A stretch of 64,000 bases of DNA from Bacteroidales bacterium (GTDB taxonomy: Bacteria; Bacteroidota; Bacteroidia; Bacteroidales; F082), in the NCBI GenBank assembly GCA_024400455.1, contig JAKSMU010000001.1, positions 124,001 through 188,000 on the forward strand, read 5' to 3'. A program made the position numbers and the translations under genes. The stretch's first letter is position 1. Each line of letters starts with the position of its first letter. A model generated the notes under the pieces. It did not search any database and had not been told where the DNA came from. It was given only the letters and a program-made list of their open reading frames with translations. Shown here in pieces: positions 43,911 through 52,768 of the stretch.

Positions 43911-45561
43911 AATTTAATAAGACCTCAGCAGCCTTAATGGCTTCAGGTGTGATCTTGTCGTTGCTGAGCATCTTGGCGATTTCCGTAATGCGTTCTTCGG
44001 CTTGCAAAGTCTTAATGTTCGATTTGGTCTTTTCTCCGTTGTTGTCTTTGAAAATGAAGAAATGATGCAAGGCTTTGCTGGCCACTTGCGGCAGGTGCGT
44101 GATGGCAATCAGTTGCAAGGAATGTCCCATCTGTTGCATGATGCTGCCGATTTTTGCGGCCACTTCGCCTGAAACGCCTGTGTCGATTTCATCGAAAATG
44201 AGCGTCGGGATGTAGTTGTATTGCGAGACCACGCTCTTGATGGAAAGCATGAGCCTCGACAATTCGCCGCCCGAAGCAACACGTTCAATGTCGTTGACTG
44301 CTATGCCTTTGTTGGCAGAGAAAAGGAAGCGGATTTCATCGGTTCCGTTGGCGTTGAATGTGTCTGTTGACTCCACGGCAATCTTGAAAACAGCATGTGG
44401 CATGGCTAATTGCCTGACTAAATCCGTGACTCGGTTCTCAAAATCGGTTGAGGCCTTTTGCCGCAAAGTGTGAAGACTATCGGCTAATCTTTTAAGCTCT
44501 TTTTCGCTGGTTCGCAGTGCTTTTTCTGCTTTGGCAATTTCCTGATCGATGTTTTCGTAGGCGTTGACTTTCTCTGACAACTCGTTTTTGAAACGTATCA
44601 GTTCATCGAAATCGCTGATGCGGTGTTTCATCATGAGACGGTTGAGCAGATCGAGGCGTTCTTGAAGGGTTTGCAGTTGCTCTTCGTCAAATTGGGTGTC
44701 GCCTTCCATCCGGTCAAGGTCGTAGGCAATGTCTTTCAGCTCGATTTTCAGGCTTTCGATACGTTCGCTCATGCCTTGTGTGGCGGGCAGTAATTGTTCC
44801 AGTCGGCTGAGCGAATTCGATAAGTCGCTGATTTGCGGCAGAATGGCGGTCTCCGAATTCTCCAATAAAGCATTGGCGCCGACCAATAAATTCTTGATTT
44901 CCTCGGAGTTTTCCATCACTTGAAGCGTTTGCTCTATTTCGGCAAATTCGCCTTCCTTGAGCTGCGCCTTTTCAAGTTCTTCGTATTGGAATTTGAGGAA
45001 ATCGTTTTCAGCGGCATTTTTTTCCGCCATGTCTTTCAGTTCCTGCAACTTCCGTTTGCAGGCATTGAATTCGGAATATTTTGATTTATAAAATGCTAAA
45101 GTTTCTTGGTCTTGCGCGATTTCATCCAAAAGCCGCAACTGGAAGTTGGCATCGGTGAGTAGGAGAGAGTCGTGTTGCGAGTGGATGTCGACAAGCAGGC
45201 TCCCGATTTCTTTCATCGTCTGCAAAGAAACGGGGGTGTCGTTGATGAAAGCACGCGTTTTTTTCGTAGGACTCAGTTCCCTGCGGAAAATGCATTCCGT
45301 TTCAAAATCGAGTTCGTTTTCTTCAAAAAGCGGTTTGAGCGAGTCGTCATTCAATGAAAATGATGCTTCCACAACGCATTTCGTGTCCTTGTCGTAAAGC
45401 ACATTGGTGTCGGCACGGTCACCGAGTACGAATCCCAAAGCGCCTAAGAGGATTGATTTTCCGGCGCCCGTTTCACCTGTGATGACACTGAACCCTTCGC
45501 TGAAATCAACGGAAAGGCTTTCGATAAGGGCATAGTTGCTGATGTGAAGCTGCTCTAGCAT
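43909..45561 (-). CDS. recN: DNA repair protein RecN
   Basis: A 550-residue SMC-like ATPase of recombinational repair. The Walker A GETGAGKSILLGALG lies at about residue 30. Coiled-coil arms occupy about 150-390. The ABC signature VASGGELSRLMLSIK and Walker B TLIFDEIDTGVSGEVA are close to the C-terminus, with the ITHLPQVAS His switch. The start codon MLEQLHISNYALIE is standard. It lies 6 bases after DUF4835. Confidence 0.96.
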   Translation of the reverse strand: MLEQLHISNYALIESLSVDFSEGFSVITGETGAGKSILLGALGFVLGDRADTNVLYDKDTKCVVEASFSLNDDSLKPLFEENELDFETECIFRRELSPTKKTRAFINDTPVSLQTMKEIGSLLVDIHSQHDSLLLTDANFQLRLLDEIAQDQETLAFYKSKYSEFNACKRKLQELKDMAEKNAAENDFLKFQYEELEKAQLKEGEFAEIEQTLQVMENSEEIKNLLVGANALLENSETAILPQISDLSNSLSRLEQLLPATQGMSERIESLKIELKDIAYDLDRMEGDTQFDEEQLQTLQERLDLLNRLMMKHRISDFDELIRFKNELSEKVNAYENIDQEIAKAEKALRTSEKELKRLADSLHTLRQKASTDFENRVTDLVRQLAMPHAVFKIAVESTDTFNANGTDEIRFLFSANKGIAVNDIERVASGGELSRLMLSIKSVVSQYNYIPTLIFDEIDTGVSGEVAAKIGSIMQQMGHSLQLIAITHLPQVASKALHHFFIFKDNNGEKTKSNIKTLQAEERITEIAKMLSNDKITPEAIKAAEVLLN

Positions 45562-45567
45562 ATTGGC

Positions 45568-46485
45568 TTAGTACTTGCCGTTGTTTTGCAGTATGGCATC
45601 GTAAGCGGTGGCTTGCGATGGGTCTATTTCCTTCAGGATGTTGGCGACGCGAGTCTTTTCCTGCTGGCTGCCTTGCGAATACACGTTGATGATTTCATCG
45701 CGCTTGGTGTCCAAAATTACTTGCAGGTAATAGCAAGTCGGATAGGTCGCATGAATGGTCTGCAGGTATTCCAATGACTTGGTGATGGCAGCGCGTCCCT
45801 CTTCAGGTTTTTCCGACATGACATCTAATCCAAGACGGTGGTATTCGTAAAGGAACTGACGCAGAGGCCGATACACGCTGTTGGTCACATTTTCGCACAG
45901 CCAGTAGCGGTTTTGACGGTTCTTGGTGGAGACCCAACCGGCTTCATCGGTGTTTTGAGCCATGTTGACAATGTTTTCTGCGATTTTATAGAAGTTTTCA
46001 CCGCCATAAAGCGAGAAAGTGTCGAATTCGTAACCAAGGAACATGTAAATGTAGAAACCGATGGTGGCGGTAAGGTCGGAATTGAAGGAGGTGGTGCTGA
46101 AGTCCAGCGCTTCGCCGTCCATGTAACTGAAAAGGAAATGCGAATCGATGTTGTTGAAAATCGTCGTGGTATAGGTGGCTTTGTAAGTCGGTCTTCTCAG
46201 CACCATGTTGATGTCACCCGAAAAGTTGTTGTCGGTTCTTTCCTTGATGTTGATGGCGATGCTGCACTCAATCTTTTCGTTGGTCTTGAAATTGATGTCG
46301 GTCCAACGGGTGTTGTTGATGAACTCGTACAACGCAGTCTGTAGGCTTTCAAAGACGGTTTTGTCAGTTCCCGCAATTTGATTTGAGTTGATGCGTACGT
46401 CGCATTTAATCTCTTGTGCCTTAACGGATTGGATGGCAAACAAGCCAACAAAAAGTATGACGAATCTGATAAGTCTTGTCTTCAT
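45568..46485 (-). CDS. DUF4835 family secreted protein
   Basis: A 305-residue protein of DUF4835, a Bacteroidota family usually next to recN. A signal peptide covers residues 1-23 from the ATG at 46485 (the ATG at 46512 overlaps the -7 box). Conserved blocks include FESLQTALYEFINNTRWT, SQDINMVLRRP-like GDINMVLRRPTYKAT, and DTFSLYGGENFYKIAENI. It is periplasmic or in the outer membrane; function unknown. Confidence 0.9.
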   Translation of the reverse strand: MKTRLIRFVILFVGLFAIQSVKAQEIKCDVRINSNQIAGTDKTVFESLQTALYEFINNTRWTDINFKTNEKIECSIAINIKERTDNNFSGDINMVLRRPTYKATYTTTIFNNIDSHFLFSYMDGEALDFSTTSFNSDLTATIGFYIYMFLGYEFDTFSLYGGENFYKIAENIVNMAQNTDEAGWVSTKNRQNRYWLCENVTNSVYRPLRQFLYEYHRLGLDVMSEKPEEGRAAITKSLEYLQTIHATYPTCYYLQVILDTKRDEIINVYSQGSQQEKTRVANILKEIDPSQATAYDAILQNNGKY

Positions 46486-46509
46486 TTTGAAATGGTTTGA
46501 ATGAAAACG

Positions 46510-46517
46510 CAAATATA
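46510..46517 (-). promoter_or_regulatory. -7 box of DUF4835-recN
   Basis: TATATTTG on the minus strand, 24 bases before the ATG at 46485; no clear -33 element. The presence of a terminator at 46563-46594 makes an independent promoter here sensible. Confidence 0.5.
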
Positions 46518-46562
46518 GGATTTTTCTTGTGTAATGATACTCTTTTATTAGGTAAAAATAAA

Positions 46563-46594
46563 AAGCACCGTCATGATTTCCAATGGCGGTGCTT
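46563..46594 (-). terminator. Terminator of bamD-omega transcript
   Basis: The stem aagcaccg/cggtgctt, with an inner cat/atg extension, is followed on the minus strand by a T-rich tail, 24 bases after the omega stop. It splits the otherwise continuous bamD-to-recN block. Confidence 0.8.
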
Positions 46595-46617
46595 CATTTT
46601 AGTTTATCAGAAGTGAC

Positions 46618-46956
46618 TTAGAATTCGTCCTGAACTTCTTTGTGTGGATTGCGGAAATAAATTTCATCGTGCAGGAATTCGTGAACGGCAATCAAAGTTG
46701 GTTTCGGAAGGCGTTCGTAGAATTTTGCGATTTCAATCTGTTCCCTGTTTTCAAACACTTCTTCCAGACTGTCGTTGGTGTTGGTTGAGAACTCTCCTAT
46801 CTTTTTGGTGAGTTCTTCTTTCATTTCGGAAGCAATCTGGTCAGCTCTTTTCGACATGATGGCAACGGTCTCGTAGATGTTGCCTGTTCCACGATAGAAC
46901 TGGTCTTTCTGACGGGTGACAACCGTCGTTTCGGTTTTAATCTTTCTGAAATCCAT
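46618..46956 (-). CDS. rpoZ: RNA polymerase Rpb6/omega subunit
   Basis: A 112-residue protein of the Bacteroidota-type omega/Rpb6 family that helps RNA polymerase assemble. The segment RGTGNIYETVAIMSKRADQI (residues about 22-42) is the omega-like core with the usual ARA/SKR pattern. The C-terminal FYERLPKPTLIAVHEFLHDEI is characteristic of the Bacteroidota version. It lies 8 bases after bamD. Confidence 0.88.
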   Translation of the reverse strand: MDFRKIKTETTVVTRQKDQFYRGTGNIYETVAIMSKRADQIASEMKEELTKKIGEFSTNTNDSLEEVFENREQIEIAKFYERLPKPTLIAVHEFLHDEIYFRNPHKEVQDEF

Positions 46957-46964
46957 TGTATATT

Positions 46965-47765
46965 TTATTGTATGTTTTCTAATTTCTTTCTTGCTTTTTC
47001 TGAGATGCCTTCCAACTGCTTGAGGTACTTGCTTTCCGGATAAAGATACGAAAGTGTGTTGTATCTCTCGATGCAGGCCTCGTAGCGTTCGCGTTGTTTT
47101 GATTCGATGCTGTTTTCGGCATAGTCAAAATAGGTCTTGGCCATGTCGTAAAGAATCTCTTCGCGGTGTTTGGTGTTCGGGAAGTTCTTCAGCAGGTTTT
47201 CAAATGCGGTGATGGCGGCATTGTAACTTTCCATTTTGTAGAAAAGCTGGCACATGTTGTAGTCTTTCTCTTCCAATTTGTCGTTGAGGTTTTCCAACAG
47301 TTGCTTGGCGCGGTCGAGACTGTCGCTTTCCGGGTATCTTTCGGTGAACGACTTCAGTTGCTTGATGGCCTTGTGTGTGCTGGTTTGGTCAAGACTTGAG
47401 ACGGGAGAGACCAGGTAGCTGCAATAGGCGTCCATGAAAGCGGCTTTTTCTGCATCAACGGAGAATGGGTAGGTTTGCACGAATTTGTTGTAATAATAGG
47501 ATGCAATGTCATAATCGTTTTGCAGATAGTAGCATTGAGCCGTGAGGAAGGTGATGTCTTCGCCTTTTGGCGTGTTACGGAACGATGCTTGCAGCAGGTC
47601 GAAAAGCTGAAGGGCTCGGTTGTAATCATGCCTGTCGTAAAAATCCTTTGCCATCTCGTATTTCATTTCACTGTCCGTGCTCTTGATGATGCGGGTGAAT
47701 TGATTGCAGGATGTGCAAACGATTGTGCATAAAAAAACCAATATCAGGAGTCTATTTTTCAACAT
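46965..47765 (-). CDS. bamD: Outer-membrane assembly lipoprotein BamD
   Basis: A 266-residue lipoprotein (signal peptide with C20 in VCTSC) made of TPR helices, the BamD component of the barrel-assembly machine. It contains YEMAKDFYDRHDYNRALQLF, FLTAQCYYLQNDYDIASYYY and CEERYPESD-like TERYPESDSL units. The first ATG is the only one compatible with the signal sequence, although it lies just 5 bases after a -7 box. It is followed by rpoZ in the same transcript. Confidence 0.93.
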   Translation of the reverse strand: MLKNRLLILVFLCTIVCTSCNQFTRIIKSTDSEMKYEMAKDFYDRHDYNRALQLFDLLQASFRNTPKGEDITFLTAQCYYLQNDYDIASYYYNKFVQTYPFSVDAEKAAFMDAYCSYLVSPVSSLDQTSTHKAIKQLKSFTERYPESDSLDRAKQLLENLNDKLEEKDYNMCQLFYKMESYNAAITAFENLLKNFPNTKHREEILYDMAKTYFDYAENSIESKQRERYEACIERYNTLSYLYPESKYLKQLEGISEKARKKLENIQ

Positions 47766-47770
47766 GGCTG

Positions 47771-47778
47771 CAAAATTA
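47771..47778 (-). promoter_or_regulatory. -7 box abutting the bamD start codon
   Basis: TAATTTTG on the minus strand ends 5 bases before the bamD ATG, predicting a leaderless or nearly leaderless mRNA. Confidence 0.5.
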
Positions 47779-47828
47779 TACTTTTTTATCGTATGCGTAA
47801 CGGAAATTTTCTGCTTTTATTTTAAAAA

Positions 47829-47864
47829 CAGGAAAATCTCCCCGAAATGAGGAGATTTTTCTGT
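47829..47864 (-). terminator. Terminator of the first M14 carboxypeptidase gene
   Basis: The stem aaaatctcc/ggagatttt is extended by acag/ctgt arms and has a T-rich tail on the minus strand. It lies between the M14 gene and bamD. Confidence 0.85.
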
Positions 47865-47898
47865 TGAGAATGATATTGTCTGTTGCAAAATGACGCTT

Positions 47899-50169
47899 TT
47901 ATTCAACAACAATCTTCTGAATCGAAGATGCGGTTTCGTTGGAAAGTCTCAGGAAATAAACGCCTTTTTGTAAGTTTTGGGCATCGATTTCCGCTTTTCC
48001 GTTGAGAATTTTGCCAGAAATGATTTCCTGACCGAGACTATTATATAAGGTGTAATTCACATTGTTTTCGCAAGCAATGGTAAAAATGCCTTTTGCCGGA
48101 TTAGGGTAAACCGAAACGTTTTGCAAAGTGTTTTCGTTGATGCCAAGGCCGGGAATGCAGCTGATTTGTGCCGTCCAGCCCGTACCATCCTGTAATCCGT
48201 CGGAAATGAAGCGGAAAGTCAGCGCGCCTTCGGGATTCGTTGCGGTAACGGTGCCCGGACCGTGATTGCCAGAATAGCTGCCAATCAGTGGCGCATCGAG
48301 GCTTGTGCCATCGTAAACGTAGATTTTGTCGTAATTGGCCTCGGTTTTGAAGTTGATGAAATCGATTTCAAGTCTGGCGTTTTCCGAGCTTGGCAAAAAG
48401 GTCATCGTGTAGTCCTCGCCATTTTGGTATGGATTTTCCGCCCCGCCTGAGTCGTAGAAAATGGCGTTGCAGGTGCTGATGGTGCCGTTGTGCATCAGGT
48501 AGGCTTCTGTAACGGTGATGTAAGCGTGTTTCGTGATGCTATCGCTTTGTCCGTCGGCATTGGTGACGGTTAAGGTGACATCGTAATCGCCTGGTTCGCT
48601 GTAATATATTCCTGTTGGATTTTGCTCATTCGAGAAACTCGGTGTGCCGCCTTCGAACTGCCATTCCCAACTTGTGAGGTTGGCTCCCCAAGTCAAGTCG
48701 GTGAAGTCGATGCCTTGTCCGATGGCGACATTGGTCTGATTGGCTTCGAAATTCGGAATGATGTTTTCGCCTGCAAGCAGTTTTATGTCTTGAATGACGG
48801 TTTCGTGGTCATTTACTGAGAGTGTGACGGTCTTTGGGTGATAGCCGTTGGCTGAATAAGTTACCTGATAGGTCCCGCCTTTTATGGGACGATGGTAGTC
48901 GCCAACTTCGTGTGAAGTGACGGATGATCCGTGGTGGTCGTGGCCTTCGATGGTAATTGTTGCTCCGACAATAGGCTGTCCCGTAAGGCTGTCAGTGACA
49001 GTGCCGTGAATGCCATAAAGGACTTCTTCAAGATAGGTTATGATGCTGTTGTGGTTGTAGTTCCAATATGTGGGCATCATGCTGCTGCTGGGCATCCAGG
49101 CCATTGAACATTCGATGGTCACTTCGCGACATTCCTGATAGTAATTCATGTAATCCTGTCGTCCGCCTGCCACCGGATACCATTCCACGCCATGAATAAT
49201 ACCATCGTGAAATCCGTCCATATAGCTTGTGTCCCACTCATGGCAAAGGTCGGCATATTCACGGCTCACCAACTGCCACCAGGCATCATCGGCAGTGAGT
49301 GGATGGTAGTTGTCCCAAGGGTAATTCACCACTTCGTTGCCACCGTGAAAAGTGGCAGCCATGGTAAACTTATATTCATCAGCAAGTTGCATCATCAGCA
49401 GCGTTTCTTCTTGATAGGGGTTGGCATCAGGATGAGGGCCGTCGACGAAATCGGGATAATTTCGGTTGAGGTTGACATTATTTCCGTTGTTTCTGGTTGC
49501 ACCAGACACGGTGTTGTCGCCACCATGGTAAGTGCCGTCAGGATTTGTGCAAGGACAAATGAATAAATCTATGTTGTTGATTATGTTAAGAATGTGGTCT
49601 TCATTGCTGGTGCAGAGTTCGTCGAGGAAACGCAACATGAGCATCATGCCTGTCACTTCGTCGCCGTGTATGGTCGAGGTGTAGAGAAATTTCGGCTTGC
49701 CTTCCGGTTGGCCGTTGTTGATGCGGCAAAATATGAGCTTGTGGCCGCTTTGCAAAGTGCCGAGTTCAAAATAGGTGCAGCGGTCGGGGTGCTCGGTGGC
49801 AAAGTTCTGCATCATGGAAGCGTATTGGCCGTAAGTAGGGTAGGTGTCCCAATCGTAGGTGCCGCGTCCATTCCACATTTTCACTTCGTTCTGCATCGAT
49901 GGAGGCAGAAGCAGATTCGGTTGGTAGCCAAGTTTCAACAAATTGTCGTATTGCTTCTGGTTGGCATAACAAATGATGTTTCCTTCCTCAACTTTAGTAA
50001 CGGAACAAATGCTGTTGATGAATTGAATTTCAGAACCTTGCTTAGCGTTGAGACTGAAAAAATATTCGCCTCGCTCACGCATCATGGTCTGAAGGTCCTG
50101 TTGCGCAAAGAGGTTTCCGCTGATGAGGATTAGAATGAATAGTTGTGTGATGAGACGATTGATTTTCAT
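47899..50169 (-). CDS. M14 zinc carboxypeptidase with CUB-like and T9SS domains (paralogue 1)
   Basis: A 756-residue secreted metallocarboxypeptidase. From the ATG at 50169 it has a signal peptide (1-22), a prodomain (to about 105), and the M14 catalytic domain (about 108-385). Zinc ligands are H168 and E171 (TIHGDEVTG) and H275 (FHGGNE); substrate-binding R236 lies in NLNRNYPD, and catalytic E353 in EVTIECS. A carboxypeptidase-regulatory-like domain (388-455), a PKD domain (462-545), a CUB-like domain (555-670) and a T9SS tail (SVYPNPAKGIFTIACEN ... QKIVVE) follow. It probably trims peptides outside the cell. Confidence 0.9.
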   Translation of the reverse strand: MKINRLITQLFILILISGNLFAQQDLQTMMRERGEYFFSLNAKQGSEIQFINSICSVTKVEEGNIICYANQKQYDNLLKLGYQPNLLLPPSMQNEVKMWNGRGTYDWDTYPTYGQYASMMQNFATEHPDRCTYFELGTLQSGHKLIFCRINNGQPEGKPKFLYTSTIHGDEVTGMMLMLRFLDELCTSNEDHILNIINNIDLFICPCTNPDGTYHGGDNTVSGATRNNGNNVNLNRNYPDFVDGPHPDANPYQEETLLMMQLADEYKFTMAATFHGGNEVVNYPWDNYHPLTADDAWWQLVSREYADLCHEWDTSYMDGFHDGIIHGVEWYPVAGGRQDYMNYYQECREVTIECSMAWMPSSSMMPTYWNYNHNSIITYLEEVLYGIHGTVTDSLTGQPIVGATITIEGHDHHGSSVTSHEVGDYHRPIKGGTYQVTYSANGYHPKTVTLSVNDHETVIQDIKLLAGENIIPNFEANQTNVAIGQGIDFTDLTWGANLTSWEWQFEGGTPSFSNEQNPTGIYYSEPGDYDVTLTVTNADGQSDSITKHAYITVTEAYLMHNGTISTCNAIFYDSGGAENPYQNGEDYTMTFLPSSENARLEIDFINFKTEANYDKIYVYDGTSLDAPLIGSYSGNHGPGTVTATNPEGALTFRFISDGLQDGTGWTAQISCIPGLGINENTLQNVSVYPNPAKGIFTIACENNVNYTLYNSLGQEIISGKILNGKAEIDAQNLQKGVYFLRLSNETASSIQKIVVE

Positions 50170-50189
50170 TTTGTTATGCTTTTTTAAAG

Positions 50190-50228
50190 GGAAAAGGAAC
50201 CCCAAATTTATGCAGGGATTCCTTTTCC
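50190..50228 (-). terminator. Terminator of the second M14 gene
   Basis: The stem ggaaaaggaa/ttccttttcc has a GC extension, but the downstream T run on the minus strand is weak (ccctttaaaaaa), so some read-through into paralogue 1 is likely. Confidence 0.6.
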
Positions 50229-50244
50229 GTGGTTTAATGTGTTT

Positions 50245-52764
50245 TTATTCAATGACAATCTTCTGAACCGAAGATGCGGTTTCGTTGGAAAGTCTCAGGA
50301 AATAAACGCCTTTCTGCAAGTTCTGGGCATTGATTTCGGTTTCTCCGCCGAGGATTTCTCCTGAAAGGATTTCTTGACCGAGACTATTATATAAGGTGTA
50401 ATCTGCATCGTTTTCGCAAGCAATGGTGAAATTGCCTTTTGTTGGGTTCGGGTAAATCGAAACATGCTGCAAGGTGTTTTCGTTGATGCCAAGGTCGCGA
50501 ATCTCAATGGTGATTTCACCTTCAACTGTGCTGACGCCGTCGCTGACGGTTACCTTGTAAGTGGTTGGCAGTTCAGGCGTTGCAATTGGTTCGGCAATAA
50601 ATGGGTCGCTGAGGCTTTCGGCTGGTTCCCACGAATAGGTGTATTCGCCGCTGCCGCCTTGGGCGATGGCAATCAATTGACTGCTTTCGCCTACGTTGAT
50701 GACTTCCGGGTCGGCTTTGACAGTGAGTGTCAAAGGCTCGTCAAAAGTGCATGTGACTTGTGCAATCCAACCGCTTGAAGTTTGAGAGTAATCTGATGTG
50801 AATTGGAAGGTGATGGCCCCTTCTGGATTGGTTGCCAGAATGGTTTCAGGACCATGGTTGCCAGAATAATTGCCAATTTGTGTTGCATTAGTAGTTGTCC
50901 CATCGTACACATACAGTTTGTCATAACCAGCTTCGGTGCTGAAGTCTAAGAAAGTGATCTTTAATTTGGCATTCGGATTGCCGGGCATGAATGTCAATGT
51001 GTAGTTTTCGTTGCTACTGTAATTCCCGCTTACGCTACCTGAATCATAGAAGAGCGCATTGCATGTCGTGACAGTGCCGTTATGCATCAGATAGGCTTCG
51101 GTGACTTTAATGTAGTTGTGTTTCGTGATGCTTTGTGTTTGACCATCTGAGTTAGTAACAGTCAGTGTGACATCGTATGTGCCAACTTCACTATAGGTGA
51201 TATCCGTTGGATTTTGGTAAAAAGAGGTGCTTGGCATTCCGCCTTCGAATTGCCATTCCCAGCTGACGAGGTCGGCACCCCATGTCTTGTCGATGAAATT
51301 GGTGCTGCCGTTCAACGAAACGTTTAAGTTTGTGGCTTCAAAGTCAGGGATGAGGCCTTCGCCTGCACGTAACTGAACGTCTTGAATGAGGGTCTCGTGG
51401 TCGGCAAGACTGAGCGTGTAGGTCTTTGGAAAATAACCGTTGGCAGAATAAGTTACGATGTATGTGCCGCCTTTGATTGGACGGTGATAGTAACCAGCTT
51501 CATGTGTGGAGACGGTTGAGCCATGGTGATCGTGGCCTTCGATGGTGATGGTTGCACCTTCAATTGGCAAGCCGGTAACGCTGTCGGTGACGACACCGTG
51601 GATGCCATACAATGCTTCGTGCATGAATGTCAGCATGGCTTCCTTGTTGTAGTTCCAAAAATTAGGCAGTTGGCTTGCGCTTGGTGTCTTGTCGTTGGAA
51701 CATTCGATGGTCACTTCACGACATTCCTGATAATAGTTCATGTAATCCTGGCGGCTGCCTGTGATGGTGTACCAGGCATAGCCGTTGGTGATGCCGTCGT
51801 CAAAACTGCTCATATAGTTTTGGTTGACTTCGTGGGTGAGGTCGGCATATTCGTGGCAGACGAATCTCCACCAATCGTCATCGGCGCAAATTGGCTGGTA
51901 GGTGTCCCAAGGGAAGTTCATGACTTCCGAACCGCCATGGTAGTTCGCACCGATTGTGAAATGGTATTCTTCGGCCAAATCCATCATCCATTGGGCTTCG
52001 TTTTCGTAATGGCTGGCACCGTCAGGGTGAGGGCCGTCGTCAAAGTCTGGGAAATGGCGGTTGAGGTCAACGTAATTGGCGTTGTAACGGGTTGCGCCAC
52101 TCACGCTGTTGTTGCCGCCGTGATAGGTGCCGTCAGGGTTGGTGTCGGGACTGACGAAGATATCCAAATTGTCCATCAAAAACTTGACTTCGTCATCGTT
52201 TGAAGTCAACAGATAGTCGATGAGGCGGAGTTGCATGATCATGCCAGTGACTTCGTCGCCGTGCATGGTGGAGGTCATCAGTACGCGCGGCTTGCCGGTG
52301 GTTTCGCCATTGTTGAGGCGGCAAACCATGAGCTTGCGGCCGCTGCTCAAGGTGCCTAATTCCATATAGGTGCATTGGCCGGGGTAATCGGCTGCAAACT
52401 GCTGCATCATGGCCTCGTATTGTGGATAGGTCAAATACGAATCCCATTCGTAGGTGCCACGGCTGTTCCACATTTCGACTTCATTCTGCATCGATGGAGG
52501 CAAGAGCAAAGTGGGCTGGTAGCCGTGCTTCAAAAGGTTGTCGAATTGTTTTTGGCTGGCATAGCAAATGACGTTGTTGCCGTCGATTTGGTCAACGGAG
52601 CAAAGGCTATTGATGGTTTGGACTTCGCTAAGTTGCTGAACGTTAAGGCTGAAATAGTACTCGCCGCGTTCAAGCATGAGTTTGCTCAGGTCTTTTTGGG
52701 CATAAAGGTTGCCGCCCATAGCGACTGCGACCAAAAGCAAGGTGAAAAATCGTAAAAATTTCAT
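50245..52764 (-). CDS. M14 zinc carboxypeptidase with extra Ig-like domain and T9SS tail (paralogue 2)
   Basis: An 839-residue close paralogue of the gene downstream, with the same domain order and active site: H168, E171 (TMHGDEVTG), the third ligand in NYHGGSE near 276, NLNRHFPD, and EVTIECS. Relative to paralogue 1 it has about 80 additional residues between the CUB-like domain and the sorting domain (VKADPEVINVGESSQLIA ... STVEGEITIEI), an Ig/PKD-like module. The T9SS tail is nearly identical. It starts 4 bases after the dapA stop, so it is probably transcribed with dapA. Confidence 0.9.
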   Translation of the reverse strand: MKFLRFFTLLLVAVAMGGNLYAQKDLSKLMLERGEYYFSLNVQQLSEVQTINSLCSVDQIDGNNVICYASQKQFDNLLKHGYQPTLLLPPSMQNEVEMWNSRGTYEWDSYLTYPQYEAMMQQFAADYPGQCTYMELGTLSSGRKLMVCRLNNGETTGKPRVLMTSTMHGDEVTGMIMQLRLIDYLLTSNDDEVKFLMDNLDIFVSPDTNPDGTYHGGNNSVSGATRYNANYVDLNRHFPDFDDGPHPDGASHYENEAQWMMDLAEEYHFTIGANYHGGSEVMNFPWDTYQPICADDDWWRFVCHEYADLTHEVNQNYMSSFDDGITNGYAWYTITGSRQDYMNYYQECREVTIECSNDKTPSASQLPNFWNYNKEAMLTFMHEALYGIHGVVTDSVTGLPIEGATITIEGHDHHGSTVSTHEAGYYHRPIKGGTYIVTYSANGYFPKTYTLSLADHETLIQDVQLRAGEGLIPDFEATNLNVSLNGSTNFIDKTWGADLVSWEWQFEGGMPSTSFYQNPTDITYSEVGTYDVTLTVTNSDGQTQSITKHNYIKVTEAYLMHNGTVTTCNALFYDSGSVSGNYSSNENYTLTFMPGNPNAKLKITFLDFSTEAGYDKLYVYDGTTTNATQIGNYSGNHGPETILATNPEGAITFQFTSDYSQTSSGWIAQVTCTFDEPLTLTVKADPEVINVGESSQLIAIAQGGSGEYTYSWEPAESLSDPFIAEPIATPELPTTYKVTVSDGVSTVEGEITIEIRDLGINENTLQHVSIYPNPTKGNFTIACENDADYTLYNSLGQEILSGEILGGETEINAQNLQKGVYFLRLSNETASSVQKIVIE

Positions 52765-52768
52765 TGTA

